Assembly (NCBI GenBank): GCA_914767715.1
Contig: OU612072.1
Location: 15,562,001 to 15,626,000, forward strand
Length of the DNA: 64,000 nucleotides
Direction of reading: 5' to 3'
Origin: Membranipora membranacea
Lineage: Eukaryota; Bryozoa; Gymnolaemata; Cheilostomatida; Membraniporidae
Shown here: piece after piece, positions 53,266-64,000 of the stretch
Layout: each line of letters starts with the position of its first letter
Position numbering within the stretch: position 1 is the stretch's first letter
Notes under the pieces: generated by a model
What the model saw: the letters and a program-made list of their open reading frames with translations, nothing else
Database searches by the model: none
What the model was told of the DNA's origin: nothing
Translations under genes and position numbers: made by a program

Positions 53266-56200
53266 ATTAAATTTGATCTACTGCAAACAGACATATGATG
53301 TTTTTCCGGTGTGATTCTATGTTTGTATGATGCATAGCCTCTCCGTGTTAGTTTGGGTCCTCAGCCAACTCAACACGAACAGTTTGCGGGGCATCTCTGT
53401 TAACCAAACCAGGCTATCAAGGCAGCTTTCTGAGCACTCAAGACTGCTGATAGGGTCAAGGGCAATAAAATGGTCAAGCCAAATTTTGGTCTTTAGTCTA
53501 GGTAGTATTCTATAACGCTGTCATAGAATTTATATATTTTTGTTTTTACGCTCGCTCTGTCTGGCTGGGGAAGATAAATTTCAGATGCTGTCCAACTTTA
53601 GAAATAAGTGATGACAATTTTTTTTTATGTGCATATTGGGCTACCACTAATGTTGACCAACTGCTCATGGACATGACTCGCACTACCACAATCTGAATGT
53701 GGTAACCTTTTAATTAATGGAGTTGTCTTCACTTGGTCCTGTTGGTCAAATGTTTTGTGAAGTTTACCATTTGGACACAACCAATCTTACAAAAATAGTA
53801 TAATGTTGACTTACAGCTTATTTTTGATTAAATGCAGTTGATCTTTTTTTGCTATTTAGCTTTTTGCAATCTTAAAATATAATGTCACTTACCCTATCAA
53901 GACAGGCTAGATACCATCACCAAGTAACTCAAATCCAGGGTTGCTTGATCAAACTCAATTTGTTCGATGAGGGGCAATATCCGAGGTTACTATATTATGG
54001 ATGACGTATACTGATGCGTTGTGATGTGTAGCCCTATATATTGCCTAGGGGACCCTGGGCAGGATATGGTCAGTAACTTTTAATTGGGGGAAGATTTTGG
54101 ATTAAACTCATGCAACTAGAAGATTGGATGAAGCTTAATAACCGGCCAAATGGAAAATAGGATCATCAGAATAACGATATCTCGTGCGTCATAGGGGACC
54201 GGCGTCTCCAATATATTGTGACATAACGTAACTGTTTGTGAAAGTGTAGGTGTTGCTATTTGGAGTAGTGTGTGTCCTTACCGCATGATGCCGTTATTAG
54301 CTGACGTCAAGAATCATGTGTAGACAACTCTTAATTATCTCCTCTACCGCTTTGGCCTACGTCAGATTATCTTTTGGTGAACATGACAGCTAATTTGCGG
54401 ATGGAGGCTTGAAGGGGCGAATAACATAAGTACAGCTACACACCCAACTAAATGCATATTGATGTACATGAGTTCCCTCACACGATCTCTGGATCTCTCT
54501 TACAGGGCTCTTCTTTTTCGTTGAACTTTGGTTTTTCGATGGTATAGCTCATCTCGTGTGACAAACCCGCTGTCAGCAATTTGAGAGTATTTACATTTCT
54601 TTCAATTCTCAAATTTTGAGTTTGATTGACGTATTGAAATGCTACTACCATCAACCCCGAGCAAAGTTTGAGCACATAAACTATGCATCAGCATACATAA
54701 GTAATTGACATTGAAGACCGTAGTTGACTCTTTGTTGTCACCATACATGGAGGAACGCGTAAAGTGAACCCATCAACTGCCTGTGAAAGCGATTGTAGCA
54801 GGTAGGAGAAATGGCTTGTTTTGAAGCTGTATCCTATAAACAAGTGTTTCTTCCCTCTGTGAAGGAAAACCTAAAAAGCTGTGTATCACGCCGCCACCGG
54901 TCCCAACATCCGACTTTTGCAATACATAGTACTCACCACAGTGGGAACAAACTTGTTCAATGTTAATCCTTTATTATACCTATATATCTGATTTCTTCAC
55001 AACACATCTGTAATTTACCTTTTTTTTGTCAGCATCGTGACTAAATAGGATTTTCAAATGAGTGAAATCTGCTACTGAATTCCCATGAGATACAGTTTGG
55101 CTTTACTAGGAAGGAATTACCCATACCAAAAGAACAAAATACCCATATTTAGTTCAAATGCTAAAACTACTCAAATTGTACAATTTACCTTTTGGGACAA
55201 ATTTAATATCAAGTTAGGTAAAAGTAAAGGTTAGCTAGCCCTAAATTTTTTTTTAAATCAAGAGCACCAGGCGAACTTCTACCCCCCCCCCCTTGCAAAT
55301 ACATACTCCCCCTATGGTACCCACTAGGCAGCTTGAGAATATTTAGGCCATATTGATGCTGCCCAAGGTGACCGTGAGCTATAAATACACGCATGCACAT
55401 ATGTATGAAAAAATTTCAATCCTGTCGTTAGCGAAGCAGAACAATAAATAAGAAATGTAATTTTGATTAAATCAGGGTTATTATGTTATTGACTATTTTT
55501 ATGTCATAGAAAGCGTTATAAGAGCCCATTACATTTAATTCCAATAAGAAGCTTGTGCTTTTACTCTGAAAATGATTAGTACTTTAATTACTTTCTTTCA
55601 TTTGTAACTGACTGCCGTTTCTTCTGTGTTTCTGCCCTGACACTTGAACAACATTATATTAGTAGCTGTTGATTAAACTTGTCTTGTGCCAGAAATAGCT
55701 CTACTACTGCATTGACACCGTAAACAGGTGCCCTAATTGACTGTCGGATGTATATATTTACTTCTCATCATCGACGCCTCTGACAGCTTGGCGGAAGAGA
55801 TTATTATTATGTCTGGCTGAGAAAAACAGGAATTATCTCCCCCGATTCTGTAAGTATATTTTAATTATCCCTTATTGTGTAGAGAATAAATACCTATTGC
55901 TGCCTATGTTTATGGGATCGCTCTTTCTCTTTACACTAGGTCTTATTTGACCGCCCTATTTAACGGGCCCCCTTAAGCGCAGGTGGTTTGTGACCATATA
56001 CCCTTGTCCGCCGTTGCCGGCTTCTCTTTTTTTCGAAGAGGCAGAGGGGGATCTTTATTCTGCTTGCTTTGCATCAACAACGCTAAACAGGAAGTGTTTT
56101 ATCTGAATTCTAAGATCCAGAAGGAAAGGTACATGCGGTATAACTACTTTTATCCAATTTATAGCAATTCAGTCCAATGCCCAGTCCACCTCAATTCAAT

Positions 56201-57431
56201 GCTGGCTAAGCCGTTGTCTAAGACCAGTTTCTCTGAAGGCACATTTGATTGAAATGTCAAGCGATATATCATCAGATTGAGAATAAATCCTGCTGCTTCG
56301 AAACAGATCCGCAAAATTTTGACCACCTGATCATTTGGACACCTGGATGAAGGTCAAATCCGGGTGTCCTTGTGTGGGATCTAAGTGCAAGTACAAAGCG
56401 CTATGTCTCGGGACCTCGTTGAAATCTTTGGACGCTCTCATACCACACCCGCATCTTAGTTTTTAATCTGAGGCTTTTGGTCAAAATCTAGTGCTACAAG
56501 AAGTGAATCATGATTGTAAGTCAGCGAGGGTTACGTGTAGTTTTATGGGCAGATAAGGTAAAACGGTAATATAATGACTGTAGTGTTTATAGATTTTTGG
56601 TCTAAACTAAATTGCAGTCGATTTCCATCTTGAATTCAATGTGCAAAAAATCATTTCTAGCTACCGTTACCCCTTGATTGGTATATACACAGTAGTGTTT
56701 TTCGTAAGGTCACCAAAAATAGGTTTTCTTTGGTTTCAGATTAGTAGGATCATTTAGGATGCTATGAGGCTTTCAAGTGTTGCATTCTGGGAAGTTTAGG
56801 GTAGAAGCTACTCGATTAAGATCATCCTCCGTGCTATATTTACAAAGGGGAGTTAATCGAATTGATACCAGGCAACTTCAGATACTCGTGCATGGATGAA
56901 AAGGTAGTATCGTTGATCTCTTAGTCTGCTAATGGTCTCGATCAAGAAAACAACGCAGCCCAAGATAGTAGGACATAGCTGACAACTCAGTAAGCTGCAT
57001 TGGGCTGAGTTAGTTTTATTCTTTGACTGACTGAATCTGAATACTTTTTTCCGCTATGGTAGCATGAAAACTGTGCCTCCAAAAACTGGATGCAAGAGAC
57101 AGATTTCCATTTGGTTAGTGGTTATTTCAAGCGCGGGTTCAGCCAATGTTCATAGAGAGTAAAAATAAACTTTCCGACCCGACCCGTATTGCCAGGGAAA
57201 GTGTGTTTCTCTGGTCTCTGGTGCACAGATAAAGAAAAAGACAATGGTTAAACAAGCAGGTCAGTCTAACAGGACAATTCATATTTAGTGTCTACGCTAG
57301 GAGTAATAAAATTCTTGTTCTATGTGACTCGAAGACAGCTTAGCCACATGTTGAGTATTTGTTTTGACATATTTCAATGATAGAAAGTTGGAATTTGCAG
57401 ACTCTACAATGAGCGAAACAATCAAGCTCAT

Positions 57432-57660
57432 GCACGTTAGTTCTAGGGGAGGCAGAGACGCTCTGCCTCCCCTAGAATGTTAAATGAAGTGGCCTAAAAA
57501 TGCTATAATTTAGTATTCCATGTCATAATCAGCTCATTAGCTATTTTATATCATCAACACGCTTTGGAGGCTGGGGACTCAGGAGGAGCTCACAAAACCC
57601 AACCTGGTGTTACTTCAGGACTTTGGCCTCCCCTACCATTTTTTCTAAACCACGGCCCTG
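57432..57660. mobile_element. MITE-like element, CTAGGGGAGGC family copy 2
   Basis: Homologous along its length to 40949-41186, with the head hairpin TTCTAGGGGAGGC...GCCTCCCCTAGAA and the end GCCTCCCCTACCATTTTTTCT. It contains no ORF. Confidence 0.7.
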
Positions 57661-57888
57661 CAATCCAGCCATTATATATAGCCTCAGCATGTATCTAGTG
57701 TTGAGTGAAGTTTCCACAACATTCATGTATCCGTTTGCTTTGTCTACGAGATTTAGGCGTGTATGTTCTATGCATGTTGTCATGTACACATCTTGTATCA
57801 TGTGTGAAAGTATCAGTAACAAAACAATTATTTATGGGGCTCACTCAATAAAGTTTTTTTGTCAAGTCTATGAGCGCAGCCTTGTCAC

Positions 57889-57928
57889 GCAGCCACTTTT
57901 TTTGTTTATTTTGGCTGCATGACAAGGC
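57889..57928. repeat. GCCTTGTCACG hairpin, copy 3
   Basis: GCCTTGTCACGCAGCCA pairs with TGGCTGCATGACAAGGC around a TTTTGTTTATT-type loop that is shared with the copy at 51502-51552. Confidence 0.75.
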
Positions 57929-58980
57929 CAATGTGAGCTCACAACAAGTTTTCCTAAAGTACTGTGACTTCTATCGCTGGACAAATCTTGCACAGGCATG
58001 GAGGCTAAAAAATGTCTGGACACAAATTGCTTCAGTCTGAAATTTAAGAAAGATCTGATATGGGACATCTCTCCCCCAAAACTCAAATAATTTTTTGCAT
58101 ATATGTCCTTTATGGCCTTCCTAACCTAAATGATGTTAAGTGCATTGGTATGGCCACTGATATATATCATATGGGTGGGGGGACATACATGACCCGGAAC
58201 AATCGTATGGCTATTTATGTATGGTTGCTATACTACATTTCTCATCATTGTTTGGTCCACAAGTCCAGAATCGTAAATAGCTGACTCTTGTAAACTTTTG
58301 TCAAGGGGCTTGCCTGAATTTTTGAAGGTTGTAACTGGAACTTCAATAAATGCATAGCGTAAAAGCTTCCAGATTTTAAGCTTTATCCAGATCCTGACAC
58401 AAAGTTTCATACTGATGGGATATCTCAAAAAAATAGCCATGCTATGTATTATACCACTGATCCATAAATTCATACCAATGGATGTGGTAAATTCAAATAT
58501 GAGCATTGTGTGACTTGGAAAGACAGACTGCTGCATCGGACATGTTACGTATTGAGGGATTAGATGATTAGAGACGTTTGAAAAGGGGAAAGTTATAAGT
58601 TAAATATTTTGGTTTAATTTCCAACAGCGATGACAACAAAACAGTCTACAATAACACTGTGACTAGTGAAGTAGCGATTCAACCCATGGCTAAATATTTT
58701 TAGTCCCAAATTTTTATTCCAAGTGCCAATGGAACTTACTGCTCCCTCCCCCCCCCCCCCCCTTTGCACTGTGTCGTCAAAAGAAACTCCACGCTCAGCT
58801 CATTTAAATATCCTGAAAATCAAACAACTTTTCAATCAGCTGCTTCCAAAGTTGCACAGCTCTATACATATAGCTGGATATGCCATAAATAATTACACAT
58901 CTGTATTAGTTGTAAACACTTATTTTTATATGGACTGAGAACTTCATTTACATTAATCCTGATAACCAAAAGACTATTCC

Positions 58981-59113
58981 GCAAAGTAAGGATATACAGG
59001 GGGGACACTTGATGTGCCTTTTGATTTTGATTCACTGGGGGGAAATTGTGCAAAATCGCAGGAACTATTTATAACAATGAAGTGTCCCCCCCTCCTGTAT
59101 ATTCTTACTCTGC
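58981..59113. repeat. Inverted-repeat element, about 133 bp
   Basis: GCAAAGTAAGGATATACAGG followed by GGGGACACT at the left is complementary to AGTGTCCCC...CCTGTATATTCTTACTCTGC at the right. Arms are about 29 bases with a few mismatches. Confidence 0.75.
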
Positions 59114-59245
59114 TGTAGTATCATGTCTGAATTCGGCCTCAGTGAAGGTGAAATCTAACTTACCGCAAACTGGCCACACTATAGATACAGGTTGTTGTGA
59201 TTGAGGTTTGGGTGCATGCGTACCCTACATGAACATCCTGTTATA

Positions 59246-59319
59246 TAGCCTGTCTTGACGAGCTTTGTTGGGGGGGGGCAATTTTTCCACCCCACAAAAG
59301 AGCTTGTCAAGACAGGCTA
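59246..59319. repeat. CTGTCTTGACAAGCTTT hairpin, copy 2
   Basis: TAGCCTGTCTTGACGAGCTTT and AGAGCTTGTCAAGACAGGCTA flank a G-run loop. Same ends as 44531-44597. Confidence 0.75.
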
Positions 59320-60584
59320 CAAGTTATAATTATAAGGAAGTGGGCTCGATCAGTCATACAGATAACATTGTCATCCAACCATGTGACTTGGTTGTCTAAT
59401 CGCAATTCTGGGGAAAATAGATATCCCCTGTTCACAGAAATAGTTAGATAGCTTCAGCCTTGATGCTTTGTTAAGCCTTGGCCTTGTGCCAAATTCATGC
59501 TCTATTTTGGTTCTATTCGGAAATCACCTAAGTTAGAAATGGATGAACACCAAAGGTAAAACAAGTCTTGCTGTGGACAATTTTTTGTTGACAGATTTAC
59601 ATAACAACATGGTCTTCAACGTCACAGAACGACATAACATTGTCACAGTGCATGCCGCTGGCATCAATATAATTTAGAAAAGTTGCGGTGGGACTCGCTG
59701 TATATCTTGTGCTTCCATGGGTATCAGATCAACATACGCAAATATGGTCAAAGCAACAACAGCCTGAATATCACGATAACTTGGACATTTTAGAATTAAT
59801 GGAAAGGAATCAAAGTATTATTTCAGAGTTTCAAATTTAGATTAACATACTCTTGTCTACCTGTCCAATAAGTGTACCAAAAAAGAATCGATTTGATGTA
59901 GGGTGAAGTTACAGATATACAGACATAGTTACATTACATTAAACTGGAAGATGGTATCTCATGAATGTATATGGGAAAACAGAACTTTTAAATAACATAA
60001 ACTTGTCAGAAAACGTGTCTTTTAAAAAAAAGACACGCAGTGGTCTAGACTCATGTGCACTGGACTAGTTTTGCGATTTTTCATGACAATTGTATGTAAA
60101 AAATAAACTAAAAGATTGTTTTAACATCCATTTTATACCAAAGCTATTATAAAGGCACCGATTACTCTGTTTCAACTAAAGAAGGAACAGCAAGAATTTA
60201 GATTGATTCAAATTTAAAATAATTATATTCTTTGGCCAATTTATTTAATAATCAAAGTATGAATAATTGAATATTATGAATAATATGAATAATAATGATT
60301 ATAGAGTTTATTTGTGAAGCTGAACGAAGCAGGAAGTCCAATTCTGAGAGTTTCCTATACAGCGAAAAATTTTAATCAAGATGTCTAAAAGTCTGAAATT
60401 TATGCCCCAGGATTCAACTCAATGTCAGTAAAACAGATGTGCACTTCTATGTGGTAGTCAAAACAAACTCTTCTAATTATGGAACTTTCACTCAGACCAA
60501 TGCTGTTGCTATCACCACCTTGGCAGCGGGTTGTTGCTGGCAGCATTTTGTCTGAGGTAGGACAGGTGCCCAGCGGACTGTAGC

Positions 60585-60986
60585 ATGTTACCAGCAACTT
60601 TCATGTCACGTTTTTCGAGCGCACGCTCACCGATCGACTTCAGCGACCATCCTGCGGAAACCGAATCCTCTCGCTTTGGTGAACAACAAAACTCCGCTAA
60701 TAAAATCGAGAGCCGGATATTGGACTTCGGATACTTTTTGACGGCGCATACTGATGACTCGTGTTTTGAGTTAGATCTCAAATCTTTCCAAGAAGGTAAG
60801 TGACGACACCTGGTTTTTGTAGATAGTGGTTAAAAACTTTCCAAACACTTTCGCTTTGAGAAAAAGGTGTTTGATTGGTCGGTTATTTACAGTAGTTGAC
60901 GTCATTTTGTTTTACATTCGCTGCTAGGTAGTAGAGACAGCGTAGTCATTTATAGCGCTGACTTGAATGCGACTGGAAGACAACAG
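60585..60986 (+). CDS. First two exons of an unrecognised gene (partial)
   Basis: Exon 60585-60795 (ATG at 60585 or 60603) ends CAAGAAG|GTAAGT in phase 1. Exon 60928-60986 starts after TTCGCTGCTAG in the matching phase and ends CAACAG|GTAAGG in phase 0. Together they encode about 90 residues: a Ser-rich N-terminus (MSRFSSARSPIDFSDHPAE), then ESRILDFGYFLTAHTDDS and SVVIYSADLNATGRQQ. Splice sites and uninterrupted frame make this convincing as coding sequence, and GC content rises here. I do not recognise the family, and no signal peptide or membrane segment is seen. A possible continuation opens at 61712 (FDGRQPCAIGKK in phase 0), but its end is unclear. The rest may lie beyond the window. Confidence 0.55.
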
Positions 60987-63900
60987 GTAAGGTTGTGTTT
61001 TTCCATCTAAGTTTTATATTGAACATTAACTTTATCTGTTGCACATTTTACCTCATGTTCAGGATTAAAAAATAAAATACTATGTTTCTTGCCGGAATTA
61101 AAATCTTGATTTTGTGCCAAACAGTACTGGAAAGAACATAATGAATAGAAAGCTTAGACTAGAATAGAAAGCTGACAGTGATATGGAAAGCCCAGACTAG
61201 AATAAAGAGGCAGGACTGGTTTACAGCGGAACTGAATGGGACTTTAATTGACCTGCTTGTTTGATTGAATTATACACTGCTAATGCTGATAATCTGTCCT
61301 CACAGTTTTGGCGAGTAGCGATTTGTATTATGCAACCTGTGCATGAGTTGCACCCAGTTGTATTGTAGCTCTCTTTAATAGTTTTAGGAATGGGTGGAGG
61401 GAAGATTTGATTAATTTTTTTTGATGCTTTGAAATAACAAGAGCTCGTCTTTGCCATCGGACAGGGGCAAGAGTCTAGAGGGCTCAGACTAGTCCTTGCC
61501 GTAGAAGTACCTACCTCATCGATCCAATTCCGTATTACAGCTAGAAAAGAAACTGTAACAAGCAGAATAACTGCAAACTTTTTTGTTCCTGTGACTAGAA
61601 ATTATTGACCATTCATTGCAGAACTTTTAGCTTCTTGAGTGTTGTTACCATAGACATAGATATGGTTGTTACTACTACAGCGCATCTATTGAATGTTGTT
61701 TAATTCCGTAGTTCGATGGCCGCCAGCCTTGTGCTATCGGAAAAAAATTGGTCAGACTGTCTCGTCTTTCACGAGGGTAATGACACCGAATACATTGGTG
61801 ACATCGAGATTCAAAGTCGGTGCATGTGTTCTAATTCAAATTGTCAACAGCTGTACGAATGTGACGGTAGAATTAGGAAATGCTGTCACAACAACTAGGG
61901 TGTATTATGTAATCCAGTTTTTAGGCGGGTTTTCGTTATGTGTAGGTAAGATTGATCTGTGCGCAGATGGTAAGCCAAACAATGCTGACCATGTAACGTA
62001 GTGCTGCGCAATGTCGATGAATTTGGTACAATATTGAAAATGGTTTCCAAGACTTTTTCTAAAATTTCATGCTAATGGATCATCCGCATATTGAAACAAA
62101 CTCAATACGGACCAACATTGATCCTAAAACTGCTATTGGTGTTTTGATACTTTTTAATACATTTTGACTCCTGGTCAACAACTTAATGTGACACTGACAT
62201 CTCCGAAAATCGATTCTTAATGATCTGATATCATTTGTGCTCTTACTGTCTACTAAATTGCTATATCAATGCCCTGCTCCTTGACATGACCCAGATGTTG
62301 ACCTCATGACATAACTTCGCTTCTGATGACAACAGTTGGCGCCAGACGGCTGCCTATGCAGAGTTTCGTGAGAGAATGTCTGGCGCGTGAGTCACTGCCC
62401 ACATCAGCGCACGTGGGTATACTTTTGCATGATTGCTCAGTGATCCTATGATGGTGCATTTCTCGTATGCCTCTCGTGGCGACCTGAAGTTCTCTACATA
62501 TTAAAAATTTACTTGTAATAAATTTAAATCCGGGCACAAAAGAGACCTCAAAATTTAAGATTATTTGCAGTATTAGGAACAAACAAAAATATAGAAGGCC
62601 AAAATCAAACAGATCTTTTAGTCAGATTCTCCCATCAGATTTTCCCCATCATATTCTTCTTTCAATTCAGCTATCATTGGGAGCACTTAAAAGTATGCGT
62701 TTTGTGATGTCACAAAATTCAGTTCTATTAATGGACATATCCTTTGGAAAAATCCGTAGTATAAAGGCACTCTTAGATCCCCAAACCTGTAAAACATTAG
62801 CTCACCCTCTCGGTAGCTGTAAATTTCAAAGATTGCTATGATTTATTCATTCTGTTGGAAAAATATCAAAATAAAACAGCATCACAGGCCAAACATTCCC
62901 TTGGTAACATTTGGTCTGGGACGCTGTCCATGTCAGACCAACGTCTGACACTATCCAGCATCATCACTTATCGCTTATCCCCTCGGTTGGTTGCTCTGTG
63001 ATTATTAATGGTAATCCATTATCACAGTCCGTCTCCTGAGTGGGATAAGTAACCACAGTAGGACACAACAGCATAATACTGTGTTCAATATCTGGGTTAA
63101 GCGATCTTTCACATCCATATTCCGGAATAGTACCACGAGAATTATTAAAAGATTTTATAGGTAACTAAACTGTGCCCCAAGCACACATGTGCTCTATTTT
63201 AGAGTCCCGTTTATTCAGTAGATAATGTTCTTCTTTCAGCTGTATATGAGCCAGTTTAGATGCTAACAATTATAGACACCAGTATGTTATGTTTCATCTG
63301 GTATCTGCTTCTTCCAGTTGCTCTCAATTTGAGTGAAAATCATTTTTACATCATTTTTATGTGGTATGACGCGATAGCAACGCGTTGTTATTTCAATGTA
63401 AGCGACTAACAAAATAACCGCAACTAGAAGTAGAAGGTTTACTGCGATCGATAGAATAGCCTTATTTCAAGCACACCTTTTGAGATAAGGCTATATAGGG
63501 CAGGCTAGCCTCGTCACACGGCTTTAAATTCACAAGCAGTTGCTTTGTTTCACAGCTAAATGCAGACCGCTCAAAAAACTTTATTGTAATAAAAGCTTAT
63601 TGTCATAAAAGCGTTTTTGTAATAAAGCCTTATTGTAATGGGCACACATTAAATTCAAAAGCATAAACACTAATATATTGAGCAAACGAGCCAGCAGGCA
63701 GAAGCCAAAATTTGAAGTTTTGCTTTAATGAATCGCATGCCATGTTGGCATTGGTTTTGACTCTTTGCTGTTAGTTGTTAAAATATAATTTTTACCACCA
63801 CACCTATGAACAGAGATTGACTTAGCTGAAAAATGGCCTGATAAAATAAGGTTGCGCAATGTTGATTGACTTATTGTTTTAAAAGATAATGATTTTTACT

Positions 63901-64000
63901 GAAATTAATTAGTTTTCCCATAATAAATGCTATGCAAGTATCAAATTTACCGTCAAAAATTAGATGTTAACTTTTCAACAACCCCGCTGATTATGGAAAT
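60987..64000. other. Intron or intergenic stretch to the window end
   Basis: Probably introns of the gene starting at 60585. A duplicated AGACTAGAATA(A/G)A motif occurs near 61157 and 61194. Apart from the frames around 61693-62001 I see nothing I can support as coding. Confidence 0.4.
61716..61898 (+). CDS. Weak small ORF, Cys-rich end
   Basis: A 60-codon ATG frame in a favourable context starts MAASLVLSEKNWSD and ends with a Cys-rich segment (CMCSNSNCQQLYEC). Two other frames over the same DNA are also open, and one could be a spliced exon of the gene at 60585. At most one is real. Confidence 0.2.
   Translation: MAASLVLSEKNWSDCLVFHEGNDTEYIGDIEIQSRCMCSNSNCQQLYECDGRIRKCCHNN

Larger units (their letters stand above)
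53136..60584. other. Intergenic stretch, repeat-rich
   Basis: After the ZFYVE19 stop and its 3' UTR I see no gene with joined exons. Two isolated open frames (minus 54675-54478; plus 55983-56252, ending FSEGTFD) have mildly protein-like composition but no splice partners or recognisable motifs. Five fold-back or MITE-like repeats and C runs (about 55280, 58745) occur here. Confidence 0.5.

Noticed and set aside
54478-54675. Minus-strand ORF with a hydrophobic start and charged tail
   Set aside because: No ATG-initiated complete frame, convincing acceptor or partner exon was found. Composition alone is not enough.
55983-56252. Plus-strand ORF of about 89 codons
   Set aside because: It opens with GTG rather than ATG, has no clear splice partners and no recognisable motif. 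It is kept only as a mention in the intergenic entry.
1-64000. CRISPR arrays, bacterial operons or prophage
   Set aside because: Repeats are eukaryotic SINE, MITE or tandem types. No regularly spaced direct repeats with unique spacers occur, and all real genes contain spliceosomal introns.

Overview
The window is nuclear DNA of an intron-rich invertebrate animal. It is AT-rich, has short coding exons with GT/AG introns, many tRNA-derived SINEs and many small fold-back repeats, and shows no operons or bacterial signals. The gene content (a TACC coiled-coil protein, a ZFYVE19/ANCHR orthologue, a GT10 fucosyltransferase-like protein, a death-domain protein) indicates a metazoan. I cannot assign a phylum with confidence.

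Layout. (1) 565-4136, plus strand: a small four-exon gene for a 135-residue protein that is almost entirely a death domain. (2) 5504-31117, minus strand: one very large TACC gene. I could join 25 coding exons in one frame (1608 codons plus stop). The C-terminal TACC coiled coil is conserved, and the middle is dominated by repeat arrays: about 16 LNxTFD-type motifs, a 12-residue EDQPIKT repeat, and a 28-residue DPF repeat. Two short ATG exons inside the gene look like alternative first exons. (3) 31118-33336: the head-to-head intergenic region between TACC and the next gene. (4) 33337-53135, plus strand: a 13-exon ZFYVE19 (ANCHR) gene with an N-terminal FYVE-type zinc finger, three MIM1-like helices and the C-terminal zinc-binding module (418 residues). 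Its last intron is about 11.5 kb and contains two further genes: a two-exon divergent GT10 fucosyltransferase-like type II membrane protein on the same strand (43161-45160), and a six-exon single-pass membrane protein of unknown family on the opposite strand (50368-46522). (5) 53136-60584: no convincing gene, mostly repeats. (6) 60585-60986, plus strand: the first two exons of an unrecognised gene that probably continues to the right. From 60987 to the end only weak ORFs are seen.

How the genes relate. TACC proteins act at centrosomes and spindles, and ANCHR in the abscission checkpoint, so the head-to-head pair joins two cell-division genes around one possible shared promoter region. The other genes have no evident functional link to them.

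The most unusual structural signal is a set of short perfect or near-perfect palindromes and hairpins, several lying exactly between direct repeats of 6-14 bases. They look like insertions of non-coding hairpin elements. There are also two copies of a hAT-like non-autonomous transposon with 8-base target duplications. All gene models are hand-built from splice consensus and frame continuity, without transcript data.
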